Notes: generated by a model not told the origin, from the letters alone. Shown: positions 1 through 6,177, counted from the first letter of the stretch. The stretch: DNA of 6,349 nucleotides from Actinomycetes bacterium (GCA_030598355.1 JAUVQD010000087.1:1-6349), one strand, 5' to 3'. Numbers and translations are program-made.

Positions 1-2
1 AA

Positions 3-143
3 AGAGATGATGAAGCACTTCAGGTTTTTAGCCATCTGCTTGAACTGAACCCAGAGGACGAAAAAGCTATGAAAAGTAAAGAACGTGTGCTTGATGGGCT
101 TTGCGAAGACCCTAGCCGTAACCAATACAGGTTTTGTTCTTGA
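3..143 (+). CDS. C-terminal end of a TPR-like protein (partial)
   Basis: This is an open frame from the left edge of the window to a TGA stop, giving 46 residues of the end of a larger protein. The segment DDEALQVFSHLLELNPEDEK has the spacing of one tetratricopeptide helix pair: small and aromatic residues in the first helix, then the LELNPED turn seen between TPR units. A short charged tail ending in NQYRFCS follows. TPR proteins are protein-interaction scaffolds, and the partner here cannot be inferred. The upstream part, including any other domain, lies outside the window. The coding call is good because the frame is open and the motif is typical; the TPR call is moderate because only one unit is visible. 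Confidence 0.6.
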   Translation, partial: RDDEALQVFSHLLELNPEDEKAMKSKERVLDGLCEDPSRNQYRFCS

Positions 144-326
144 CCGTGACAGATGAAAAAGTTTCGTTAACATTAGATTGCATGCGGAATCATCTCCGTG
201 CCAGGCCCCCGAATTGTTGTCGCGGTCGCGGAGGCAACTTACTTAGTTAGCCCTCACTTAAAGATCCATTTGAATTAATTGCTCGCATTGCATCAAGCTT
301 ATCCACTTAAGGATTGGCAATTCATT
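144..326. other. Intergenic stretch with no recognised gene
   Basis: Between the TPR-like gene end and the antisense HTH remnant I see no convincing coding frame on either strand, no tRNA-like fold and no clear terminator. A short GC-rich patch near 218-233 contains TCGCGG twice in tandem. It is too small to call a site. Confidence 0.5.
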
Positions 327-589
327 TCACGCCCTCTCTCTGCGCAACCAACGCTCAACAATACTTATTAGCTTCTGCCGGTTCTGCGGACTGGGCGAGG
401 TTTTATAGGCACGAATGCGCTGCAATGTCCTTCGATCGAGCCCTGAATGCTCAGCAAGTTTCTTAACTGCTATCCTGCGCAACACTGGAACACTCTGTGT
501 TTCAAAAAACTATCTTCTTTTCGATACTCAGTCAAAAAACTACCGATTACAGTGGAGACCAGGGCTCGCTTAGTTAGCGGTGGGGCAAA
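327..589 (-). pseudogene. Frameshifted remnant of a helix-turn-helix protein
   Basis: On the minus strand, bases 509-327 are open for 60 residues to a TGA stop. They include KLAEHSGLDRRTLQRIRAYK followed by a proline- and lysine-rich stretch and a last helix ending in ERWLRRERA. The LAExSGLxRRTLQRIR string is a typical helix-turn-helix of the XRE/Cro-like kind, so the product was probably a DNA-binding protein or carried a small HTH domain. Upstream, the matching coding signal continues in another frame at 589-473 (39 residues, including LVSTVIGSFLTEYRKEDSFL), which stops at a TAG at 472-470. The two frames overlap at 473-509, so a small indel there would join them. No ATG start or ribosome site is visible in either piece, and TAA cuts the upstream frame at 590-592. 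I read this as a decayed gene. The alternative is a short GTG-started 52-residue HTH peptide that is still expressed. The HTH call is fairly firm; the frameshift joining is inference. Confidence 0.55.
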
Positions 590-590
590 T

Positions 591-1046
591 TATCGATTTC
601 CCGCATTATCGATATATTTTGATGGGCTTGCTAACAATATTTATGTTACCTACAATTCCGTTGACGGTTAGGCCTTAGAGTTAGAGGGAACGCAACCAAG
701 CCCTACATATGATGGAGATTTCCTGCGCGGACCAACAGCTGAAAATCAGTGGGTAACCGTTAGAACAACTATCACTACCAGCTCGGGCACTCTTGAGGTA
801 AAACGCGAAACCGATACTGATTTTCTTATCGTTTCCCAAAAGACCTGGTCAATACCGAAACAAGTAACAGGGGTGAGATTTCGGCAGCCCTGGGATTCAG
901 TGAATGATATTGATTATCTAAGTGTTAATCAACTACCGTCAACTGGAACAAATACTTGGTTTGTAGCCAAAGTTAGCGCATTCTCGATTCTTTCAGGCAC
1001 GCTTATCTTAAGAAAGAATACATATTCACACGACGCCATTTCTTAA
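591..1046 (+). pseudogene. Beta-rich protein fragment with an in-frame amber codon
   Basis: One reading frame is protein-like from about 591 to a TAA at 1044-1046, broken only by a TAG at 669-671. After the TAG it runs 124 residues with no in-frame ATG, GTG or TTG placed to restart translation. The residues alternate polar and hydrophobic (for example QWVTVRTTITTSSGTLEVKR), as in beta-sandwich or beta-solenoid domains of secreted or surface proteins. The part before the TAG contains YFDGLANNIYVTYNSVDG, which loosely resembles a beta-propeller blade. I do not recognise the family. The ATG at 447 follows a stop codon directly and lies over the antisense HTH remnant, so it is unlikely to be a real start. 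The likely state is a 5'-truncated pseudogene with a nonsense mutation. Readthrough is unlikely because SemiSWEET in the same window ends at TAG at its normal length. Confidence 0.45.
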
Positions 1047-1149
1047 GATCAGCACCTTGAGCTTGTTGCCCTAGAGAGACTTCTACTCCACCATATATCA
1101 CTGACCATTTGTCCTTATGCTAAGATTTTGCTGTTACTAAGGAATTCTC
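1047..1149. other. Leader region of the antiporter gene
   Basis: This 103-base stretch lies between the beta-rich remnant and the antiporter start. It must hold the promoter if the downstream genes have their own, but I find no pair of good -35 and -10 boxes. AT-rich hexamers such as TAAGAT near 1120-1126 are only suggestive. No hairpin or riboswitch-like fold was found. Confidence 0.3.
1139..1143 (+). promoter_or_regulatory. Ribosome binding site of the antiporter gene
   Basis: AAGGA lies 6 bases before the ATG at 1150. It matches the Shine-Dalgarno core at good spacing and supports this start. Confidence 0.7.
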
Positions 1150-2106
1150 ATGTCTCTTTTAATCTGGATCATAGTATTTGTTATAAGCCTTTTTACCCTG
1201 ATCAAAGCAGCAGGGTATTTTACTGATGCGGCTGAAAAGATTGGACTAGCGCTTGGAATCCCCCCGTTTATCGTAGGTGTTACCATAGTAGCCGCCGGCA
1301 CCTCGTTGCCCGAGCTAGCCTCAGCTGTCTTTGCCGTAACAAGCGGCGCTTCAGAAATTATGATTGGGGATGTGACCGGCTCCAACATCACAAATATCTT
1401 TTTGGTGCTAGGCATCACGGTCATCCTCGCTAAAAAGATAAAGATCATCCATGAACTCATCCGGGTCGATCTTCCCATCCTTGTCGGATCGGCGTTCTTT
1501 ATGGCCATTATCATCTACGACGGCACTATTACTCGCCCCGAAGCTTTTCTGGCTTTGCTTGGCATATTCTTTTACCTTTCCTATACCGTAGCGGTAGACA
1601 AAAAATATGAAGATTCAGATATTGAAAAAGCAATCGCAAAAGAAATGGAGAAGAAAAAGCTGGGCCGCAAAGACATATTGGTGCTGGTAATAAGCAGTAT
1701 CTTTGTCGCGATCGGAGCCAAGTATACAATCGAGTCTGTCATAAATATTGCGGAAATGATCAAAATAGAAACAGATGTGATCGCTTTAAGCGCGGTAGCT
1801 CTTGGAACTTCACTCCCTGAAATTGCTGTCAGCATCACTGCCGCCAGAAAGGGTCAGGGCGAGGTTGCCGTCGGCAACGTCTTGGGTTCAAATATTTTCA
1901 ATTCTTTTGCCGTCCTTGGAGTGGCAGGGCTAATCGGGCCAGTAACCGTTCCCGCAAATATTATCAGTTTCGCGCTCCCGCTTATGATAATAGCGACGCT
2001 GCTTTTCTTCTTTATGACCCAGGACAAGGAAGTGACAAAATGGGAAGGATGGATCCTGATCCTTTTTTATGCATTTTTTATAGGTAAACTTTTTGGAGTA
2101 ATGTAA
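1150..2106 (+). CDS. Calcium/sodium antiporter, CaCA family (YrbG-like)
   Basis: This 318-residue integral membrane protein is the usual length for prokaryotic CaCA exchangers, which move Ca2+ out of the cell against Na+ (K+ dependence is possible in YrbG-like members). The two inverted alpha repeats that define the family are both present: GTSLPE at residues 50-55 with GDVTGSNITN at 73-82, and GTSLPE at 219-224 with GNVLGSNIFN at 242-251. The two glutamates and the paired Asn/Ser positions of these motifs form the ion sites in the family. Hydrophobic segments fit the expected ten-helix fold, five per half, joined by a charged loop at about residues 150-174 (rich in K, E and D). The start at 1150 has an AAGGA ribosome site and begins directly with the first membrane helix. 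The protein appears intact. Ion specificity cannot be told from sequence, so Ca2+ is the family default. SemiSWEET follows 44 bases downstream. Confidence 0.93.
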   Translation: MSLLIWIIVFVISLFTLIKAAGYFTDAAEKIGLALGIPPFIVGVTIVAAGTSLPELASAVFAVTSGASEIMIGDVTGSNITNIFLVLGITVILAKKIKIIHELIRVDLPILVGSAFFMAIIIYDGTITRPEAFLALLGIFFYLSYTVAVDKKYEDSDIEKAIAKEMEKKKLGRKDILVLVISSIFVAIGAKYTIESVINIAEMIKIETDVIALSAVALGTSLPEIAVSITAARKGQGEVAVGNVLGSNIFNSFAVLGVAGLIGPVTVPANIISFALPLMIIATLLFFFMTQDKEVTKWEGWILILFYAFFIGKLFGVM

Positions 2107-2150
2107 ATCTGTGAGCCATTATCTCCGCCATTGGTTATAAACTTAAAAAT

Positions 2151-2414
2151 ATGGATTACACAACAATACTTGGGCTCATCGCCGGCAGCCTGACTACCGC
2201 GGCATTTGTCCCGCAGCTACATAGGGCTTGGAAAACAAAATCGCTCGAAGACGTTTCACTGCTCACATACATCGCATTTACAATTGGAGTGTTTCTTTGG
2301 GCAATCTATGGCTTTGCTATCGGTTCATTGCCGGTAATTCTCACTAACTCCGTAACCTTTGTGCTTGCGTGCAGCATATTGGTCTTGAAAATCCAACACA
2401 AAAAACGATCTTAG
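2151..2414 (+). CDS. SemiSWEET-type small transporter (PQ-loop / MtN3 family)
   Basis: This 87-residue protein is one three-helix bundle, the size of bacterial SemiSWEETs, which work as homodimers to let sugars cross the membrane by facilitated diffusion. Helix 1 carries the PQ-loop signature FVPQLHRAWKTKSLEDVSLL at residues 19-38, with Pro21-Gln22. Helix 2 has WAIYG (Trp50) and helix 3 has LTNSVTF (Asn66). A Trp and an Asn at these relative positions line the sugar pocket in characterised SemiSWEETs. The C-terminus is a basic cytoplasmic tail (KIQHKKRS). No good Shine-Dalgarno precedes the ATG. The frame is closed upstream by a TGA at about 2110, and the gene lies 44 bases after the antiporter, so translation may depend on the upstream message. 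It ends with TAG at the normal family length, which shows TAG is a working stop here. The substrate is not known; sugar transport is inferred from the family. Confidence 0.9.
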   Translation: MDYTTILGLIAGSLTTAAFVPQLHRAWKTKSLEDVSLLTYIAFTIGVFLWAIYGFAIGSLPVILTNSVTFVLACSILVLKIQHKKRS

Positions 2415-2417
2415 CAG

Positions 2418-2448
2418 CCAGAGAAACGTAGCAAACTGTTTTCTCAGG
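2418..2448 (+). other. Weak inverted repeat between SemiSWEET and hcp
   Basis: CCAGAGAAA at 2418-2426 pairs with TTTCTCAGG at 2440-2448, except for one A-A mismatch, around a 13-base loop. There is no U tract after it, so it is not a standard terminator. It could be a processing site, a weak attenuator before hcp, or chance. Confidence 0.25.
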
Positions 2449-2474
2449 AAAGACGGGGGTAAGAATTAGAAATG

Positions 2475-2481
2475 AAAGGTG
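2475..2481 (+). promoter_or_regulatory. hcp: Ribosome binding site that fixes the hcp start
   Basis: AAAGGTG precedes the ATG at 2488 with about 8 bases between the AAAGG core and the start. A GTG at 2479, three codons earlier in the same frame, overlaps this site and is therefore unlikely to be the start. Confidence 0.6.
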
Positions 2482-2487
2482 CTGTAC

Positions 2488-3804
2488 ATGGCGAAGAATG
2501 ATCTGAAAATGTTTTGCTACCAGTGCTCCCAGGCATCTCATGACACGGGTTGCACGGTCAAGGGTGTCTGCGGCAAAGATTCCGTAACGACTCGCCTGCA
2601 AGACAATCTGACCTTTGCGACCAGAGGAATTGCCGCGTATTCATATCATGCTCGAGAGTTGGGATACACTGGCCAACAAATCGACACTTTCTTGACCAAG
2701 GCTGGTTACTCGGTAGTCACTAATGTAAATTTTGATCCGGAAAATATTCTTGACCAGGCGCTTGAGGCTGGACGTATCAATCTTGAAACAATGCGTTTGC
2801 TAAAAGACGCCCATATCGAAGCCTATGGCGAACCTGAGCCGACAAATGTCAGAACCACACCGGTCAAGGGGCACGGCATAATTGCGACCGGCCATAGCCT
2901 CAAAGCACTGGAGGAGCTTCTAAAACAAACAAGCGGGCTCGGTATTAACGTATATACGCATTCCGAACTATTGCCGGCCCATGGATACCCGGGCTTAAGA
3001 AATTTTCCGCATTTAGCGGGAAACCTAGGCGGGGCCTGGTTTGATCAAAGACAGCTATTTTCTAATTACGAAATGGCTATTCTAATTACATCAAATTGCG
3101 TTATGCCGCCTCTTGTAAACTATCAAGACCGAATGTTTACAACCGGCCTTCCCCGAGTGCCGGGTGTCCGACATATAGACGGGTTCGATTTTTCGCCTGT
3201 AATTGAGCGGGCCCTATCTCTGCCGAAATATGAGGATACCAATGGCGCTCGCAACCTGACAACGGGCTTCTCGGCAACGACAGTTACTTCATTGGCGGGC
3301 GAGATCAAAGAGATGGTCGACACAGGCCAAATTCGCCGTTTTTTCCTTGTTGGCGGATGTGACGCGCCTCTTAAGCAAGCTAAATACTACCGTGATTTCG
3401 TAAAAAACTTGCCGCAAGATACTATTGTGATGACGCTGGCTTGTGGAAAGTTCCGTTTTAATGATCTAGACCTTGGTGACATCCATGGGATTCCCAGGCT
3501 GATTGATTTGGGTCAATGCAATGACGCTATTGTCGCTGTAGATGTTGTGACAGCGCTAGCGGAAGCTTTTGGAGTTAGCATACATGAGCTGCCACTTACC
3601 ATTGCGTTAACCTGGATGGAACAGAAAGCGGTGGCCATATTTTGGAGCTTGTTGGCTCTGGACATAAAAGGTATCTACTTGGGACCACTTCTACCGGCAT
3701 GGATCGATAAAAAAATGCTCTCGATTCTCAAAAAAAGGTACGACGTCAGATTGATCGATGAAGCCGAGTCAGACCTCGCTAAAATATATAGGCAAGCGGC
3801 GTGA
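2488..3804 (+). CDS. hcp: Hybrid-cluster protein (hydroxylamine reductase), class III
   Basis: This 438-residue iron-sulfur protein of the cytoplasm is linked in the family to nitrogen-oxide stress: NO reduction, protein S-nitrosylation and, in vitro, hydroxylamine reduction to ammonia. The N-terminus has CX2CX8CX5C (Cys10, Cys13, Cys22, Cys28), the pattern of the [4Fe-4S]-type classes, unlike the [2Fe-2S]-type enterobacterial Hcp. All seven ligands of the 4Fe-2S-2O hybrid cluster can be placed: His136 in [11 protein letters not shown], Glu160 in [12 protein letters not shown], Cys204 in TSNCVMPP, Cys291 in GGCDAP, Cys319 in LACGKFRF, Cys344 in LGQCND and Glu378 in WMEQKAVA. The distance from the last N-terminal Cys to His136 is about 115 residues shorter than in Desulfovibrio Hcp, the known mark of class III, which lacks one helical bundle. 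So the short length is a subclass trait, not damage. The ATG at 2488 is preferred over the GTG at 2479 because of the ribosome site. No hcr reductase partner is in the window, so the electron donor is unknown. Confidence 0.95.
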   Translation: MAKNDLKMFCYQCSQASHDTGCTVKGVCGKDSVTTRLQDNLTFATRGIAAYSYHARELGYTGQQIDTFLTKAGYSVVTNVNFDPENILDQALEAGRINLETMRLLKDAHIEAYGEPEPTNVRTTPVKGHGIIATGHSLKALEELLKQTSGLGINVYTHSELLPAHGYPGLRNFPHLAGNLGGAWFDQRQLFSNYEMAILITSNCVMPPLVNYQDRMFTTGLPRVPGVRHIDGFDFSPVIERALSLPKYEDTNGARNLTTGFSATTVTSLAGEIKEMVDTGQIRRFFLVGGCDAPLKQAKYYRDFVKNLPQDTIVMTLACGKFRFNDLDLGDIHGIPRLIDLGQCNDAIVAVDVVTALAEAFGVSIHELPLTIALTWMEQKAVAIFWSLLALDIKGIYLGPLLPAWIDKKMLSILKKRYDVRLIDEAESDLAKIYRQAA

Positions 3805-3893
3805 GGTTGAGGACAATCTTCGCATGCTTGTTTTCGGCTAGGTGATCGTGGTGATGGCTAGTTTCAAATTTCTCATTCATATTTGGATACTTC
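3805..3893. other. Convergent gap between hcp and the MDR gene
   Basis: The 89 bases separate two genes that end towards each other. I find no strong hairpin with a U tract in either direction. GGCTAG occurs at 3836-3841 and 3856-3861, with GGTGAT at 3841-3846 and 3850-3855 between them. These are direct copies, not inverted ones, so they do not form a terminator. Confidence 0.35.
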
Positions 3894-4889
3894 TTATGTC
3901 CTGGCGGGAATCGTTATGACCACATTGCCCTTTTTCTGTCCTGTATCGACATACCTGTGGGCCTCAACCGTTTTTTCCAACGGATAGGTTTTGTCTATGA
4001 CCGTCCTTAACTTCCCCGCCTCAACAAGCTCTTTGATAACGATTATATCTTCAGGCTTATGGCCTTTTGTTGGTGGAAATATTACTTTCTTGCCCGTGGT
4101 CATTGAAGTCCACAACCCGCGAAACATCAATACCGCCCCAGGATTGGCTATGATATAAAATCCTTTTTTCGTTAGCGATCTCCTGCTACGCGAAAACGGA
4201 GCCTTGCCGACCACATCAAAAACAATATCGTAGATCTTCCCGCTTTTAGTGAAATCCTCCTGCGTGTAGTCAATCACATCGTCCGCGCCGATCGAGCGCA
4301 GCATTTCTAATTTTTCGGCGCTGTCCACGGCGGTAACTTCGGCCCCAAAGTGTTTGGCAAGCTGTACCGCAAAAGTACCTATGCTCCCTCCCGCACCATT
4401 GATCAGAATCCGCTGTCCGCTTTGGATATTTCCTTGTCTTAAGAAATACAATGCATCACGTGCCCCGAAAAGAACAGTGGCGGCTTCCTTGTAATTCATT
4501 TTGGCCGGTTTTATTGCTACCACCCCGTTGTCGGATTCTTCAGGTAGACAAATATACTCAGCATAAGCGCCAAAACCAAGACCTGTAGATCCAAAAACTT
4601 GGTCACCTACTTCAAATAGTTTTACGTCTTTGCCGACTGTTTCGATCTCCCCGGCTAGCTCAGTCCCTAAGATGGTGGTTTTTCTTGGTCTTCTAAGCCC
4701 CAGCCATATTCGCATGGCAAGCCCGATCGGGAATTGGAGTTTCATACTTCGAACTTCACAATCCCCCGCTGTGACTGTTGTGGCGTAAATTCTTATCAGC
4801 ACTTCATTATCTAAAGGGATAGGCTTGGCTACCTCTTCTAGCATAAGAACATCTGGCGGTCCGTATTTTTTCCAGACAATAGCTTTCAT
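3894..4889 (-). CDS. Zinc-independent MDR oxidoreductase (quinone reductase-like)
   Basis: This 331-residue protein of the medium-chain dehydrogenase/reductase superfamily is of usual length. The start MKAIVWKKYGPPDVLMLEEV is the classic opening of the GroES-like domain (residues 1-130), with the fold's LGTELAGEIETVGKDV at 74-89. The Rossmann domain has NGAGGSIGTFAVQLAKHFGA at 164-183 for NAD(P)H binding, with an acidic residue (Asp189) at the end of the next strand. The C-terminal segment returns to the first domain (VIDKTYPL, then GNVVITI). The cysteine cluster of the structural zinc in alcohol dehydrogenases is absent, so it belongs with quinone oxidoreductase/enone reductase-like members that move hydride from NAD(P)H to quinones or unsaturated carbonyls. 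The exact substrate cannot be read. It starts 2 bases after the stop of the deleted paralogue and has only a weak ribosome site, so coupled translation is likely. Confidence 0.9.
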   Translation of the reverse strand: MKAIVWKKYGPPDVLMLEEVAKPIPLDNEVLIRIYATTVTAGDCEVRSMKLQFPIGLAMRIWLGLRRPRKTTILGTELAGEIETVGKDVKLFEVGDQVFGSTGLGFGAYAEYICLPEESDNGVVAIKPAKMNYKEAATVLFGARDALYFLRQGNIQSGQRILINGAGGSIGTFAVQLAKHFGAEVTAVDSAEKLEMLRSIGADDVIDYTQEDFTKSGKIYDIVFDVVGKAPFSRSRRSLTKKGFYIIANPGAVLMFRGLWTSMTTGKKVIFPPTKGHKPEDIIVIKELVEAGKLRTVIDKTYPLEKTVEAHRYVDTGQKKGNVVITIPART

Positions 4890-4891
4890 GA

Positions 4892-5209
4892 TTAGTTGTT
4901 CGGCTCCACTGTTATCAATACTTTTCCCTTTGCATGGCCTTCTTCAAGATACCGCATAGCTTCAGAGACCTCACTTAACGGGTAACGCTTATCTATTACA
5001 GGCACAAATTTGCCGGCCTCAAAAAGCTCTTTTAAGAGAATCAGGTCTTCTTTGTTGTTTGGTTTCCACATTACGACCCCTATTTTCTTGGCTCCGGTCC
5101 TTGAGATCAGCGGCGCAATCAAAAGAGCAGGCGTAGGTTTTTCAACCTCTTTAAGCTGAAGAAGATCGGGTGAACCATATTTGTGACAAACAATGGCTTT
5201 CATTTTCAT
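4892..5209 (-). pseudogene. MDR paralogue with its central two thirds deleted in frame
   Basis: The frame opens with MKAIVCHKYGSPDLLQLKEV, nearly the N-terminus of the neighbouring intact MDR, then passes at KPTP/ALLIAPL directly into the C-terminal part (KELFEAGKFVPVIDKRYPL, then KGKVLITVEPNN). Against the intact neighbour, residues about 26-252 are missing, about 227 residues, removing most of the GroES-like fold and all of the NAD(P)H-binding Rossmann domain. The product of about 103-105 residues cannot act as an oxidoreductase. The frame is preserved across the junction and has no stop, so a small protein could still be made. Two starts are possible: ATG 5209-5207, which overlaps the upstream TGA as ATGA, or ATG 5203-5201, which gives the family-standard MKAIV start. 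It differs from the neighbour along its whole length, so it is an old duplicate or a related MDR, not a fresh copy. I call it a pseudogene; a retained miniprotein is less likely. Confidence 0.8.
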
Positions 5210-5625
5210 ATAGTAAAGCTGTCTGCGGCATCTCGTCTCCAATAAGGGATAAAATGCTCAAAAACTAATTTATCGAGAAGAACGGCGATGAGCACACCTA
5301 TTCCAAACATCAAGATATCAAAAATATCAAAAGTGACCCCTAAGGCATATACCCCAAAAATCTGTAGGATTTCGGTAAGCGTCGCTAAACCAAAGACAAT
5401 TAAAGCCTTCACATACCATTTTTCAAGAAATCGATATTGGAATTGATTCATACTTAGAAGAAAATACATACCAAAAGGAATCATCACGTCGGAAGCGTAA
5501 CTATAATAATAAATATACAAATCTCCGTTTAGGTAGGTTCCTATTCTGAATGCATGAATTGCTGCGACGGCCAGCATCATGCTTATCCCAACAACCATGT
5601 GCGATCTTTGGTTAAGACTAATCAT
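5206..5625 (-). CDS. VanZ-like small membrane protein
   Basis: This 139-residue protein has about four membrane helices (near residues 10-27, 45-60, 71-92 and 98-119) and a short polar C-terminal tail. The segment TEILQIFGVYALGVTFDIFD (residues 84-103) has the VanZ-family layout: an E-x-x-Q pair in a helix (Glu85, Gln88), then G-x-T-F-D (96-100), a second Asp (103) and a Gly in the last helix (110). The family takes its name from the teicoplanin-resistance gene vanZ, but most members have no known function, and resistance should not be assumed. It is first in the minus-strand cluster. Its TGA overlaps the ATG of the deleted MDR as ATGA, which points to translational coupling. The ATG at 5625 has only a weak ribosome site; Met10 is an alternative start that would still keep all helices. 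Confidence 0.72.
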   Translation of the reverse strand: MISLNQRSHMVVGISMMLAVAAIHAFRIGTYLNGDLYIYYYSYASDVMIPFGMYFLLSMNQFQYRFLEKWYVKALIVFGLATLTEILQIFGVYALGVTFDIFDILMFGIGVLIAVLLDKLVFEHFIPYWRRDAADSFTI

Positions 5626-5660
5626 TGTGTGATCTTAATAGGCACGGTCTCTTTTGGCTA

Positions 5661-6177
5661 GATCAAAGTGTTTACCCCGTCGATACCATCAAGAGCTCAA
5701 TATTAACAGCGTCGCTATCATCAACCACGCGGTCAACTCGAGAGACATTAAAGACGGGGCCGTTACCACTGACAGAATTCAAGAGCAGTCAGGCGAGGCA
5801 AGATAGCCAGAGGGGCAGTAAGGAGCTACCACATAATAGATGGTGATGTTTGGAGCGATAATATCCGCGCCGGCGCGGTCTTAAGTGCCGGCATCGCCAA
5901 CGGTACCATTGTCAACGCCGACATTGCTGACTCTGCGGCTATTGGCGCTTCCAAGATAGACACGGCTACGCTGAATGCCGATCTGCTCGACGGCTACCAT
6001 GCCTCCTCTTTTCTTCTAAAATCACAACCCAACCCTAACCAGGTGGCTTTGCTTCGCTGGTACGAAGCCGCTCAGGATACCAGCTTTACCGTCGGGACCT
6101 CACCCAACGCTATCGCCTTTGACGGGACAAATGTCTGGGTGGTGAACTTTAACTCAGATACTGTAAGCAAACTGTAA
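5661..6177 (+). pseudogene. Frameshifted end of a decapeptide-repeat surface protein with a propeller blade
   Basis: Coding signal runs through at least two frames. Bases 5708-5806 read SVAIINHAVNSRDIKDGAV and then TTDRIQEQSGEAR before TAG. Bases 5803-6177 in another frame read IARGAVRSYH, IIDGDVWSDN, IRAGAVLSAG, IANGTIVNAD, IADSAAIGAS and KIDTATLNAD, then LLDGYHASSFLL, a linker NQVALLRWYEAAQDTSF and a blade-like IAFDGTNVWVVNFNSDTV ending in TAA. The ten-residue pattern I-x-x-G-x-[VI]-x-x-x-[DN] is typical of elongated repeat stalks in secreted or tail-fibre-like proteins, and FDGTNxWVxNxNSxTV of YVTN/NHL-type propellers. A third frame near 5661-5715 (VDTIKSSILTAS) may carry an earlier repeat, implying a second shift. 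The later frame has no ATG, so no intact product is expected. A full propeller needs several blades, so the 3' end is also truncated. The coding nature is clear; the protein's role is not known. Confidence 0.7.
5717..5982 (+). repeat. Decapeptide (30-base) coding repeat array
   Basis: The leading Ile codon of each unit falls at 5717, 5747, 5777, then 5803, 5833, 5863, 5893 and 5923, and a degenerate KID unit begins at 5953. Every step is 30 bases except 5777 to 5803, which is 26. The units are diverged at the DNA level and are conserved mainly as protein pattern, so they are old repeats, not recent tandem copies. Confidence 0.7.

Noticed and set aside
242..578. Ten-base repeat CTTAGTTAGC at 242-251 and 569-578
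   Set aside because: A single AT-rich 10-mer pair without flanking similarity is expected by chance at this distance and is not a transposon end or attachment site.
447..590. Plus-strand frame starting at the ATG at 447
   Set aside because: The ATG directly follows a stop, has no ribosome site, and its first part lies in codon register over the antisense HTH segment, which looks much more protein-like. Only the downstream part (from about 591) was kept, as a remnant.
669..671. Amber codon as evidence of TAG reassignment
   Set aside because: SemiSWEET (2151-2414) ends with TAG at the normal family length and the other intact genes use ordinary stops, so a changed genetic code is not supported.
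1137..1838. Minus-strand open frames opposite the antiporter gene
   Set aside because: They mirror the hydrophobic codons of an unmistakable CaCA gene and show no family motif.
2344..2601. Minus-strand frame across the SemiSWEET-hcp boundary
   Set aside because: It overlaps two well-supported genes, has no recognisable domain and is best explained as a shadow.
3123..3323. Minus-strand frame inside hcp
   Set aside because: It lies opposite fully conserved Hcp sequence and has no motif of its own.
3836..3861. GGCTAG and GGTGAT repeats between hcp and the MDR gene
   Set aside because: They are direct, very short copies that form no stem, so there is no support for a terminator or operator.
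5717..5982. Regular 30-base spacing as a CRISPR array
   Set aside because: There are no conserved DNA repeats or spacers. The periodicity is in the encoded decapeptides, with DNA-level divergence between units.
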